From NCBI RefSeq assembly GCF_000691165.1, contig NZ_ASJD01000001.1:496001-560000 (forward strand): a DNA stretch of 64,000 nt, in the 5' to 3' direction. Shown in pieces: positions 55,660 through 63,738 of this stretch. Position 1 is the stretch's first letter. Every line of letters starts with the position of its first letter. The position numbers and the translations under genes were made by a program. The notes under the pieces were generated by a model that saw only the letters and a list, made by a program, of their open reading frames with translations, was not told the origin of the DNA and made no database searches. The DNA comes from Bacillus safensis FO-36b. GTDB taxonomy: Bacteria; Bacillota; Bacilli; Bacillales; Bacillaceae.

Positions 55660-56316
55660 ATGTTTGATTTTAAAGATGTAATACCTCAGATGCCCTTTAT
55701 TCTAGAAGGACTTAAGGTCACGCTTTCTATAGTAGTGGTATCCCTTTTACTTGGATTTATCTTAGGAATTTTATTAACGCTTTGTAAAATTAGTGTGTTT
55801 AAACCGCTCATTTGGCTTGCAGATTTTTATACGTCAATTTTCCGAGGCACACCGCTTGTGCTTCAATTGCTCATTATTTATTTTGGTCTGCCTCAGCTTC
55901 TTGGGTTTCAAATCGACCAATACTGGGCTGCTGTAGCGGCATTTTCACTCAACTCGGCGGCATACGTATCTGAAATTATTCGTGCGGGTATTAATGCCAT
56001 TGATAAAGGTCAAAAAGAAGCGGCCGTTGCTTTAGGCATCCCTTATGCTAAAATGATGAAGGACTTATTGCTTCCGCAGGCGTTTAAAAATATTTCACCT
56101 GCACTTGTGAATGAAACGATTACACTGACAAAAGAATCAGCGATTGTAACAGTCATCGGACTGGGGGATGTCATGAGACGAGCCTATCAAGCAGGGGCCG
56201 TTACGTATAATTATCTTGAACCGCTTATTTTTGCGGGTCTTATCTATTATGTCATCGTGCTTGTTCTCACCTTTGTCGGCAAATCGGTGGAAAGGAAGTT
56301 AAAATCAAATGATTAA
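55660..56316 (+). CDS. artQ: ArtQ (YqiY), arginine ABC transporter permease
   Basis: A 218-residue inner membrane permease of the HisMQ type, with about five TM helices and the EAA loop [32 protein letters not shown] that contacts the ATPase. ATG 55660 behind AAAAGGAG starts the protein [15 protein letters not shown]; an upstream in-frame ATG (55609) lies in the terminator. It overlaps artR by 8 bases. Confidence 0.94.
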   Translation: MFDFKDVIPQMPFILEGLKVTLSIVVVSLLLGFILGILLTLCKISVFKPLIWLADFYTSIFRGTPLVLQLLIIYFGLPQLLGFQIDQYWAAVAAFSLNSAAYVSEIIRAGINAIDKGQKEAAVALGIPYAKMMKDLLLPQAFKNISPALVNETITLTKESAIVTVIGLGDVMRRAYQAGAVTYNYLEPLIFAGLIYYVIVLVLTFVGKSVERKLKSND

Positions 56317-57031
56317 AATAGAGAAACTCACAAAATCTTTTGGTAAAAATGAAGTTTTAAAGGGGATCGACACCACCATTAAAGAAGGGGAAGTTGTTGC
56401 GGTCATTGGACCATCTGGTTCAGGAAAATCGACGTTCCTTCGCTGCATCAATTTACTTGAAAAGCCGACTTCTGGTGTCATTACGATTAAGGACACCGAA
56501 ATCACCAACCCAAAAACGAATGCACTAAAAGTGCGTGAGAACATCGGAATGGTATTTCAGCATTTCCATCTGTTCCCGCATAAAACGGTGCTGGAAAATA
56601 TCACGTATGCGCCAATGAATGTGAAGAATCAATCGAAGGAAGACAGCATCAAACAAGCTGAAGACCTGCTCAAAAAGGTAGGGCTTTTAGAGAAAAAAGA
56701 TGATTTCCCGAACCGTTTGTCCGGCGGTCAAAAGCAGCGTGTGGCGATTGCGCGTGCGCTTGCGATGACACCAGACATTATGCTGTTTGACGAACCAACG
56801 TCAGCCCTAGATCCAGAAATGGTCAAGGAAGTATTAGAGGTCATGAAAGAACTGGCTCAATCTGGAATGACACTCGTCATCGTCACACATGAAATGGGCT
56901 TTGCAAAAGAAGTGGCTGACCGCGTGATCTTTATGGATGATGGGAAAATTGTAGAGGATGCAAACCCTGTACAATTTTTTGAATCACCGTCTTCACAGCG
57001 TGCGCAAGACTTCTTACAAAAAATATTATAA
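56309..57031 (+). CDS. artR: ArtR (YqiZ), arginine ABC transporter ATPase
   Basis: A 240-residue polar amino acid ABC ATPase. Walker [15 protein letters not shown]-loop [14 protein letters not shown], signature [15 protein letters not shown], Walker [17 protein letters not shown]-loop VTHEMGFA. It drives import through ArtQ. The gene overlaps artQ, so the two are coupled. Terminated by the hairpin at 57038. Confidence 0.95.
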   Translation: MIKIEKLTKSFGKNEVLKGIDTTIKEGEVVAVIGPSGSGKSTFLRCINLLEKPTSGVITIKDTEITNPKTNALKVRENIGMVFQHFHLFPHKTVLENITYAPMNVKNQSKEDSIKQAEDLLKKVGLLEKKDDFPNRLSGGQKQRVAIARALAMTPDIMLFDEPTSALDPEMVKEVLEVMKELAQSGMTLVIVTHEMGFAKEVADRVIFMDDGKIVEDANPVQFFESPSSQRAQDFLQKIL

Positions 57032-57037
57032 AGAAAA

Positions 57038-57070
57038 AGAGAAGGAGACTTAACATCTCCTTCTTTTTTT
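57038..57070 (+). terminator. Terminator after artR
   Basis: AGAAGGAGA (57040-57048) pairs with TCTCCTTCT (57056-57064) around a 7-base loop, followed by six T. Confidence 0.9.
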
Positions 57071-57150
57071 GATTATAATGGGGAAAGTAAAAAAAGTTCA
57101 TCATTTCACAAAAGTGAATGGAAACAAGACAGAAAAGAGTGAATCACATC

Positions 57151-58104
57151 ATGTTTAAAATCGGCTACCGAACGCTGAAAACAGCATTAGGAACAGCGAT
57201 CGCTATTTATATTGCACAATTGCTTGGCTTGCAAAATTATTCAGCTGCCGGGATTATTACGATCCTGTGTATTCAGGTGACAAAGAAAAGATCCCTGTTA
57301 GCATCGGGAGCCCGCTTTGCAGCATGCAGTCTTGCTATTTTATTTTCTTATTTATTTTTCGATCTGATTGGGTATCATCCTTTTGTGATCGGTTTGATGC
57401 TGCTTGTCTTTATTCCGACAACGGTTCTGCTTCGAATTAAAGAAGGGATTGTCACAAGTTCAGTCATTATCCTCCATTTATACATGTCTGGCGGGATTAC
57501 CCTGCATCTCATTTGGAATGAACTGCTGCTGATTACCATTGGTGTAGGGGTAGCGCTGATTATGAACCTCTATATGCCAAGTGTTGATAAAAAGCTCAAA
57601 CGCTACAGCGAACAAATTGAAGCCAACTTTGCTAAAATCTTTGAGGAAATCGAGCAATACTTAATGACAGGGAAACAAGACTGGACAGGAAAAGAAATAC
57701 CAGAGACACATCAATTGATCAAAGAAGCGAAAGCTCTTGCATATCGTGATGTTGAAAACCATGTATTAAGACATGAAAACCTGTATTACCATTACTTCAA
57801 CATGAGACAAAAGCAATTTGAAATCATTGAGCGTGTGCTGCCTAAAATTACGTCGATTTCCGTCACAACGGAGCATGGACAAATCATTGCAGAATACATT
57901 AGAGACTTACGCGAACATATTCACCCAGGGAACACAGCGCATAAGTTTTTAAGACGTCTCATTGATATGAAAGAAGAGTTCGATGCACTTCCGCTCCCGC
58001 AAACAAGAGAAGAATTTGAGGCAAGAGCGGCACTCTTTCATTTCCTCGGTGAAATGGAACAATATTTAGTGCTGAAAAGCTATTTTAAAGGGATGAAAGA
58101 ATAG
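57151..58104 (+). CDS. yqjA: YqjA, aromatic acid exporter-family membrane protein
   Basis: A 317-residue protein with four or five TM helices in the first 155 residues (TLKTALGTAIAIYIAQLLGLQNYSAAGIITIL; SLAILFSYLFFDLIGYHPF-like segments) and a soluble helical C-terminal domain of about 160 residues (ArAE_1_C-like). It matches B. subtilis YqjA. Family membership suggests export of organic acids, unproven. The start is uncertain: ATG 57151 fits the family N terminus (MFKIGYRTLKTALGT); GTG 57139 and ATG 57118 are also in frame. Confidence 0.86.
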   Translation: MFKIGYRTLKTALGTAIAIYIAQLLGLQNYSAAGIITILCIQVTKKRSLLASGARFAACSLAILFSYLFFDLIGYHPFVIGLMLLVFIPTTVLLRIKEGIVTSSVIILHLYMSGGITLHLIWNELLLITIGVGVALIMNLYMPSVDKKLKRYSEQIEANFAKIFEEIEQYLMTGKQDWTGKEIPETHQLIKEAKALAYRDVENHVLRHENLYYHYFNMRQKQFEIIERVLPKITSISVTTEHGQIIAEYIRDLREHIHPGNTAHKFLRRLIDMKEEFDALPLPQTREEFEARAALFHFLGEMEQYLVLKSYFKGMKE

Positions 58105-58156
58105 AGACGCATGAGTTCCTCCTTCATTGGTCAATCTAATGAAAAAGGAGGAGCCT

Positions 58157-58666
58157 ATGCGTCTTTTATTTTATACCGTACTGACCATGTCCCTTTCACC
58201 AATCTGGCCGCTTGGACAAAACCCGCTGCCAGGTGACCCATTTGTCATTATTAATAAACAAACAAATGAACTTGCCTTCATTGATCAAGGGAAAATTCAA
58301 AAAGTATATCCTGCCTCTACAGGAAAAACAGCAGATTTAACGCCAGAAGGTGAATTTACGATTATGATCAAAGCGAAAGATCCCTATTACAGAAGAAAGA
58401 ATATTGAAGGCGGTGCGAAGAATAATCCTCTTGGGCGAAGATGGATTGGATTCGATGCACGAGGAACAGATGGCAGAACCTACGGAATTCACGGAACGAG
58501 TGACGAAACTTCGATTGGGAAATTTATCACAGCAGGCTGTGTAAGGCTTCATAATCAAGATGTAGAGCGATTGTTTGATCAGCTTCCAATTGGTACAAAG
58601 GTATGGATTACAACCTCAAGCGATTCTTTTGAAAAGCTTGCCAAAGACAAACAGGCCATTCGTTGA
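58157..58666 (+). CDS. yqjB: YqjB, secreted L,D-transpeptidase (YkuD domain)
   Basis: A 169-residue protein with an N-terminal signal sequence (MRLLFYTVLTMSLSPIWPLG) and a YkuD catalytic domain: NKQTNELAFIDQGKIQKVYPASTGK, TPEGEFTI, then the motif GIHGTSDETSIGKFITAGCVRLHNQD with the catalytic His and Cys. Such enzymes form 3-3 cross-links in peptidoglycan. No LysM domain is present. ATG 58157 with AAAGGAGG is clear. The yqjB symbol rests on synteny (between yqjA and yqjC). Confidence 0.88.
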   Translation: MRLLFYTVLTMSLSPIWPLGQNPLPGDPFVIINKQTNELAFIDQGKIQKVYPASTGKTADLTPEGEFTIMIKAKDPYYRRKNIEGGAKNNPLGRRWIGFDARGTDGRTYGIHGTSDETSIGKFITAGCVRLHNQDVERLFDQLPIGTKVWITTSSDSFEKLAKDKQAIR

Positions 58667-58704
58667 TATCGCGAATCACCTGCTTGTCTGCTTTTATTCA
58701 AACC

Positions 58705-58797
58705 TTATAAAAAGGCTGCTGCTCCTGCTAAAAGTGAAGAAACTAACAGCAGGCTAATCATAAGCAATACCATAAATTTCATGAATTTTTGAGACAT
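58705..58797 (-). CDS. prli42: Prli42-like stressosome membrane miniprotein
   Basis: A 30-residue peptide, MSQKFMKFMVLLMISLLLVS then SLLAGAAAFL, with a short basic N terminus and a single TM helix. It resembles Prli42, the miniprotein that anchors the stressosome to the membrane in Listeria and is widespread in Firmicutes (typical form MxxKxxKxxVyimIlsMvisTLLxGvsmfl). A ribosome site AGGGGTG lies 6 bases upstream on the minus strand. It is divergent from yqjC. The match is by eye on a very short protein, so moderate confidence. Confidence 0.75.
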   Translation of the reverse strand: MSQKFMKFMVLLMISLLLVSSLLAGAAAFL

Positions 58798-58898
58798 ATC
58801 GCACCCCTATAACCGAAGATTTTTGCGACAAGCGCACTTGTCTTTATTTTATCTGGTTTTTTCATATGCGACAAGTGATCAGCAAAGGAAGTGAACGG

Positions 58899-59321
58899 AT
58901 GAATCAAATCGATCATATTGCCATTGCCGTCTTTTCTATTAAAGAAACATCTCAAACGCTTCATCAGCTATTTAACTGGCATTTTTCAGACATACAAGAG
59001 ATTCCGGAGCAGGAGATTAATGCGTCCTTCGCTTCACTTGATGATCTGCACATTGAATTAATTGAGCCCATTTCAGCCCGCAGTAAACTACATACCTTTT
59101 TAACAAAAAGAGGAGAGGGCCTTCATCATATTGCGTTAAAGTCAGATGACATTCAAACGGATCTTAGCCGTCTCGATCACCTTGGCGTGCAGCTTCTCCA
59201 AAAAACAGCACAGATGGGCGCCGGCGGAAAGCAGATTGCATTTATTTCACCTAAAGAAACGTCAGGTGTGTTATTTGAATTGTGCGGGTCCTTGAAAGGA
59301 GAGAAACATTGCGATGAATGA
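58899..59321 (+). CDS. yqjC: YqjC, methylmalonyl-CoA epimerase family (VOC fold)
   Basis: A 140-residue glyoxalase/VOC protein. MNQIDHIAIAV carries the first metal His, GEGLHHIALKSDDI the second, and SGVLFELCG the Glu ligand. It resembles methylmalonyl-CoA epimerase and lies directly before a carboxyltransferase (yqjD), as expected for a propionyl/methylmalonyl-CoA route; no mutase is present here. ATG 58899 behind AAAGGAAG is used. It overlaps yqjD by 8 bases. Confidence 0.88.
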   Translation: MNQIDHIAIAVFSIKETSQTLHQLFNWHFSDIQEIPEQEINASFASLDDLHIELIEPISARSKLHTFLTKRGEGLHHIALKSDDIQTDLSRLDHLGVQLLQKTAQMGAGGKQIAFISPKETSGVLFELCGSLKGEKHCDE

Positions 59322-60777
59322 ATCGTTCAATGACTTGTCTGAATGGCGAAAGAAAGCGTTAATGGGCGGCGGCGAAAAACGAGCAGCGGCTCACAGAAGC
59401 AAAGGAAAGCTGACGGTGCGAGAGCGGCTGCATACACTTCTTGACGAGGGCAGCTTAATGGAAATTCAGTCATTTGCAACAGGCGGTCTGTCAGAGCATG
59501 TTGGTGACGGCGTCGTCATTGGAACGGGACTCATTCACGGTAAGCCTGTCTGTGTTTATGCACAAGATGCAACCGTATATGGGGGCTCATTAGGCGAAAT
59601 GCATGCCAAAAAAATTACCTCTTTAATGGATCTGGCAGCTAAGAATCAGATGCCGGTCATCGGTCTAAAAGACTCAGGTGGTGCGAGAATTCAAGAGGGT
59701 GTGGTATCATTAGAAGGATACGGACAGATTTTTAAACGGAATGTGCTGTACTCTGGTCTAATCCCGCAAATATCTGTTATTTTAGGTTCATGTGCTGGAG
59801 GTGCAGTCTATTCTCCTGCATTGACTGATTTTGTCTTCATGACAGAGCAAACAGCTCATATGTTTTTAACTGGTCCGAAAGTAATAGAAAAGGCAACAGG
59901 AGAAACGGTCTGTCCTGACCGTCTTGGCGGTGCAAGTGTACAGCATCAGACAAGCGGAAATGTGCACTATACTGGGGAAGATGAGAAGGACGTGTTAAAA
60001 GCGGTTCGAACTCTTTTAACGTACATACCAACGAAACAACAGGCTGTCATGCAGGCTGAAGCACGAAAGCAAGATACCGCTGATCCAGGCAGCATTTTGC
60101 CAAAGGATCCATCACGCACCTATGATGTCAAACAAGTGGTGACAGCGATAACCGATCCAGACTCATTCTTTGAAACGCAGCCTTGTTTCTCAAAAAATAT
60201 TGTCACTGGTTTTGCCAGACTACAAGGAGCTTCCATTGGTGTTGTTGCCAATCAGCCAAAGGTGCTGGCAGGCAGCCTTGATCTTGACGCGGCCGATAAA
60301 GCGGCCAGGTTTATTCGATTTTGCGATGCATTTCATATTCCGATCTTAACCCTTGTGGACGTTCCTGGTTTTTTACCAGGGGAGAAAGCCGAGCATGCGG
60401 GAATTATCCGCCACGGTGCAAAGCTTTTATATGCGTACGCTGAAGCAACCGTTCCAAAAATCACTGTGATTTTAAGAAAGGCGTTTGGCGGTGCATATGT
60501 CGCGATGAATAGCAAGGGCTTAGGCGCTGACTTTGTTTATGCATGGCCAGAGGCCGAAATTGATGTCATGGGGAAAACGTTCGCAGACGAAATCGTTCAT
60601 CCTGCTTCGCGCGAGACTGAGAACAAACCAAGTGTATGGAAAGCGGCTCAGACAGGTCTGATAGACGATATTTTCATGCCGGCTGAAACGAGAGAGCGAT
60701 TGATCCGCTCATTTGATGTGCTTCGCAGTAAGGAAGAAGATAGACCGTTAAAAAAGCATGGCAACATGCCGCTATAA
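59314..60777 (+). CDS. yqjD: YqjD, acyl-CoA carboxylase carboxyltransferase subunit
   Basis: A 487-residue carboxyltransferase of the propionyl/methylcrotonyl-CoA type. N-terminal half: GKLTVRERLHTLLDEGSLMEI, DATVYGGSLGEMHAKKI, GLKDSGGARIQEGVVSLEGYG. C-terminal half: FIRFCDAFHIPILTLVDVPGFLPGEKAE, HGAKLLYAYAEATVPKITVILRKAFGGAYVAM. It needs a biotin carboxylase/carrier partner, not encoded nearby; AccB/AccC at 25555-27398 could serve, but that is inference. Coupled to yqjC. Confidence 0.92.
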   Translation: MNESFNDLSEWRKKALMGGGEKRAAAHRSKGKLTVRERLHTLLDEGSLMEIQSFATGGLSEHVGDGVVIGTGLIHGKPVCVYAQDATVYGGSLGEMHAKKITSLMDLAAKNQMPVIGLKDSGGARIQEGVVSLEGYGQIFKRNVLYSGLIPQISVILGSCAGGAVYSPALTDFVFMTEQTAHMFLTGPKVIEKATGETVCPDRLGGASVQHQTSGNVHYTGEDEKDVLKAVRTLLTYIPTKQQAVMQAEARKQDTADPGSILPKDPSRTYDVKQVVTAITDPDSFFETQPCFSKNIVTGFARLQGASIGVVANQPKVLAGSLDLDAADKAARFIRFCDAFHIPILTLVDVPGFLPGEKAEHAGIIRHGAKLLYAYAEATVPKITVILRKAFGGAYVAMNSKGLGADFVYAWPEAEIDVMGKTFADEIVHPASRETENKPSVWKAAQTGLIDDIFMPAETRERLIRSFDVLRSKEEDRPLKKHGNMPL

Positions 60778-60793
60778 GAGGAGGAGCATCATT

Positions 60794-61915
60794 ATGATCA
60801 ATGAAAAACGCTTACTAGATGAATTTTTAGAATTAGTTCAGATTGATTCAGAAACAAAACACGAAGAGAAAATTGTTGAAGTCCTAAAAGAAAAATTCTC
60901 GCAGCTTGGTCTAAAAGTGGTTGAAGACGATTCAAAAGCGGTAACAGGCCACGGTGCAGGCAACCTTGTCTGCACATTAGAAGGAAATCAAGAGGCAGAT
61001 ACGATTTATTTCACTTCTCATATGGATACAGTTGTACCGGGGAATGGCGTAAAACCAGTCATTGAGGACGGCTATGTAAAAACAGATGGAACAACGATTC
61101 TTGGCGCTGACGATAAAACAGGACTTGCTGCTATGTTTGAGGCGATCCGCGTGCTGAAAGAGAAAAATTTACCGCATGGAACAATTGAATTTGTGATCAC
61201 AGCAGGTGAAGAATCAGGACTTGTTGGAGCAAAAGCGTTAGATCCGAATTTGATGACAGCGAAATACGGCTATGCCCTTGATTCAGATGGTAAGGTCGGT
61301 ACGATTATCGTAGCTGCACCAACACAGGCAAAAGTACGCGCAACGATTTACGGAAAAACAGCTCACGCAGGTGTCGCGCCTGAAAAAGGTGTGTCTGCGA
61401 TTACCATTGCATCTAAAGCAATTGCCAGTATGCCGCTTGGCCGGATTGATGAAGAAACAACGGCGAATATCGGACGTTTTGAAGGCGGAACACAAACGAA
61501 TATTGTGTGCGATCAAGTTGATATTTTGGCGGAAGCACGCTCTTTAGAACCAGCAAAAATGGAAGCTCAAGTAGCGAAGATGAAAGAAGCCTTTGAAAAA
61601 ACCGCTAAAGAAATGGGCGGAAGTGCCGATGTACAAATTGACATCATGTATCCAGGCTTCAAATTCTCACACGGCGATCAAGTCGTAGAAGTGGCGAAAA
61701 AAGCGGCAGAAAAAATTGGCCGTCCTTCAGAACTGCAGACGAGCGGCGGAGGCAGTGATGCAAACGTCATTGCTGGCAACGGCGTCCCAACTGTCAACCT
61801 AGCTGTTGGATATGAAGATATTCATACGAAAAATGAGAAAATGCCGATTGAAGAATTAGTCAAAACAGCTGAAATGGTTCTCGCCATTATCGAAGAAACG
61901 ACAAATCCATCGTAA
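60794..61915 (+). CDS. yqjE: YqjE, M20 family metallopeptidase (tripeptidase-like)
   Basis: A 373-residue zinc peptidase related to peptidase T and tripeptidase. Metal and catalytic motifs: FTSHMDTVVPG (His, Asp), LGADDKTGLAA (bridging Asp), ITAGEESGLVGAKAL (catalytic Glu), ALDSDG, and the C-terminal VGYEDIHTKNEKM (His). The dimerisation domain lies at about residues 180-290. ATG 60794 follows AGAGGAGG; the in-frame ATG at 60758 lies inside yqjD. Ends 14 bases before the cheW-like gene. Confidence 0.93.
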   Translation: MINEKRLLDEFLELVQIDSETKHEEKIVEVLKEKFSQLGLKVVEDDSKAVTGHGAGNLVCTLEGNQEADTIYFTSHMDTVVPGNGVKPVIEDGYVKTDGTTILGADDKTGLAAMFEAIRVLKEKNLPHGTIEFVITAGEESGLVGAKALDPNLMTAKYGYALDSDGKVGTIIVAAPTQAKVRATIYGKTAHAGVAPEKGVSAITIASKAIASMPLGRIDEETTANIGRFEGGTQTNIVCDQVDILAEARSLEPAKMEAQVAKMKEAFEKTAKEMGGSADVQIDIMYPGFKFSHGDQVVEVAKKAAEKIGRPSELQTSGGGSDANVIAGNGVPTVNLAVGYEDIHTKNEKMPIEELVKTAEMVLAIIEETTNPS

Positions 61916-61929
61916 AGGCAGGAGACTCT

Positions 61930-62394
61930 GTGAGCACGCAAAAGATTATTATTTTTCAGGTGGGGCAAGAGGATTTTGGCATCAGTGTAGAGCATATTCG
62001 TTCGATTGAAAAGGTCCCTTACTTACAAGAAGTATCGAATCTTCCAAAAGAAATTAAAGGCCTGATGTCATTAAGAGGAGAGGTCATTCCTGTCAGTGAT
62101 ACAGGCGTGATGCTTCACGGAAAGCCTCTTGATGTGAACGAGCAGTCAAAGGTGCTGTTATTTGAAGTTAACGATCAAATGATTGGCTGTCTTGTCTCAG
62201 ATGCAAAAGATATCATCGATATCGAGCAGAGCGAGATCAAGCCATTTCATATGAACACGAAGGCCTCTGAATATTTCTTCGGCGTTGTGGAGAGAGAAAA
62301 CAAAATGATTTTACAAGTGGACCCAAATAAGTTCCTTGGGAAAATTGAGGACCTCGATCAATTGCCAGACCGGTTGAAAGAAGAGTTGGCATAA
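61930..62394 (+). CDS. Orphan CheW-like chemotaxis coupling protein
   Basis: A 154-residue protein made of one CheW domain (IIIFQVGQEDFGISVEHIRSIEK; GLMSLRGEVIPVSDTGVMLH; VLLFEVNDQMIGCLVSDAKDIIDI). CheW links receptors to the kinase CheA; there is no receiver domain, so it is not CheV. It lies away from any che operon, after yqjE, where B. subtilis (as I recall) has no cheW. GTG start behind GGCAGGAGA. It may be a second CheW for a subset of receptors; that is inference. Confidence 0.85.
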   Translation: MSTQKIIIFQVGQEDFGISVEHIRSIEKVPYLQEVSNLPKEIKGLMSLRGEVIPVSDTGVMLHGKPLDVNEQSKVLLFEVNDQMIGCLVSDAKDIIDIEQSEIKPFHMNTKASEYFFGVVERENKMILQVDPNKFLGKIEDLDQLPDRLKEELA

Positions 62395-62398
62395 TGAA

Positions 62399-62432
62399 AA
62401 GCCCCTTATCTAAAGATAAGGGGTTTATTTTT
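62399..62432 (+). terminator. Bidirectional terminator between the cheW-like gene and yidC2
   Basis: AAGCCCCTTATCT pairs with AGATAAGGGGTTT around a tiny loop. T residues (broken by A) follow on the plus side. The yidC2 stop codon lies just after it. Confidence 0.78.
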
Positions 62433-63249
62433 ATTCAGCAGCTGGTTTGGCTTGTTCGTTAGCCGCAGCTTTCGTTTTTGATTTTTGGTACATGACATTT
62501 AAAATAATCGTTTGAATCGTGAGTAGTAGTCCGCTTGTCATCCAGTATAAAGGAAGAGCAGCGGGTGCATTAATTGAAAGAAACAGCATCATGATTGGGA
62601 AAATCATGCCCATTACTTTCGCTTGCTTCAGCGCAGCCTCTGTCTGGGTGCCTGATTGCTTCGCATATTTTTGCGTGACATAAAATTGCAAGAAATACAT
62701 AGCCCCTGCAAAGACTGCCACCAATAAATCGGTTTGTCCTAAGTTAAACCATAAGAACGTATGAGTTGCGATCTCAGGTGTTGAGCGGATTGCTGAGTAA
62801 AAGCCAAGAACAATTGGAATTTGAATCAGCATAGGCAGACAGCCCATTGCCAGCGGGTTCACATTGTTCTCTTTATATACTTTCATCATTTCCATTTGCA
62901 GTTCTTTTTGTTTTTCAGGATCTTTCGTTTTCTTCAATTTGCTTTGTATTTGGTCAATCTGAGGTTTCACCAGTGCCATTTTTTCCTGCATGACTCTTTG
63001 CTTCTTAAATTGATTCGCAAAAAGCGGGAAAATCAGCAGGCGGACAATCAAGGTGACGAACATAATGGATAAACCATAATCATCATGGAAAAAGTTCGCA
63101 AGCCAAATGATCAGCTCAGAAAAAGGCTGAACAAAATAATGATGGAAAAACCCATCAGAGCTCGTATTCGTTTGCGCACTCGCTGCAAATGCAGGTGACG
63201 CAATCATCATCAAACATAAAGTCGTAAAAACAGTCAATAAACGTTTCAA
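62431..63249 (-). CDS. yidC2: YidC2 (OxaA2/YqjG) membrane protein insertase
   Basis: A 272-residue insertase of the YidC/Oxa1/Alb3 family. Cleavable signal peptide (LCLMMIASPAFAASA, no lipobox Cys), then five TM helices; the groove arginine is Arg70 in VTLIVRLLIFPL. The family block NPLAMGCLPMLIQIPIVLGFYSAIR is clear, and the C-terminal tail is basic. It inserts membrane proteins as backup to SpoIIIJ (YidC1). The TTG start follows GAGGAGG, which is masked by the hairpin at 63255. Its leader gene mifM lies upstream. Confidence 0.95.
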   Translation of the reverse strand: MKRLLTVFTTLCLMMIASPAFAASAQTNTSSDGFFHHYFVQPFSELIIWLANFFHDDYGLSIMFVTLIVRLLIFPLFANQFKKQRVMQEKMALVKPQIDQIQSKLKKTKDPEKQKELQMEMMKVYKENNVNPLAMGCLPMLIQIPIVLGFYSAIRSTPEIATHTFLWFNLGQTDLLVAVFAGAMYFLQFYVTQKYAKQSGTQTEAALKQAKVMGMIFPIMMLFLSINAPAALPLYWMTSGLLLTIQTIILNVMYQKSKTKAAANEQAKPAAE

Positions 63250-63254
63250 TTCGT

Positions 63255-63293
63255 TTCCTCCTCATGATTAAAAAATTTAATTAGTGAGAGGAA
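63255..63293 (-). promoter_or_regulatory. Hairpin sequestering the yidC2 ribosome-binding site
   Basis: On the minus strand TTCCTCTCA (within the last mifM codons) pairs with TGAGGAGGAA, which contains the yidC2 Shine-Dalgarno, with one bulged G. Ribosomes arrested on mifM would cover the first arm and free the second. This is the mechanism known from B. subtilis mifM-yidC2. Confidence 0.85.
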
Positions 63294-63558
63294 GCGAATG
63301 GTCTTCATCATCATTAGATGATCTTTTCATTCGAATGACTTTACTAATCCAAGTTGTAATGCGATCATATATGATAAACAGAAAGTCTGTTCGATTCAAG
63401 CAAGATGCGTCCAACTCTTCCAAACGATGTCCACCAAGGTGTTCGTTCATACGGCAGTCTTTTAGTAAAAACGCAATGCCGATGGCCGTCAGCGCTGGAA
63501 GAATAATCGTAAAGAATTCAACAAGGAAAAAGACTTCATTGAATGTATCAATAATCAT
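63277..63558 (-). CDS. mifM: MifM, arrest peptide and membrane insertion monitor
   Basis: A 93-residue leader protein with one N-terminal TM helix (about residues 8-30) and a C-terminal arrest region RITTWISKVIRM followed by SSNDDED. Key residues known in B. subtilis MifM (Arg, Ile, Trp-Ile, Met and the acidic stretch near the end) are present. When insertion by YidC1 is poor, the ribosome stalls here and yidC2 is translated. Start is uncertain: ATG 63558 has GGATGTGAT upstream and a length near the 95 residues of B. subtilis; ATG 63585 would add nine residues. Confidence 0.9.
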   Translation of the reverse strand: MIIDTFNEVFFLVEFFTIILPALTAIGIAFLLKDCRMNEHLGGHRLEELDASCLNRTDFLFIIYDRITTWISKVIRMKRSSNDDEDHSLPLTN

Positions 63559-63738
63559 GATTATCACATCCATTTCATTACTCACAGTGTACTATACACA
63601 TGGTTAAATGTCTAACAGAACCACGTGTTTTCTCTATTAAATAAAATTCCTTATTTTGTATAAAATAGTAAATGTCATCCAAACTTCATATTTCCTATCC
63701 TATAATGAGGGGGATGAAAAGAAATGGAGGTTTTGAAT

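Noticed and set aside
58827..58876. GACAAG-CGCA-CTTGTC hairpin and a second GCGACAAGTG before yqjC
   Set aside because: It resembles a small operator or hairpin, but arms are short and no regulator is known to me; kept only as a note.
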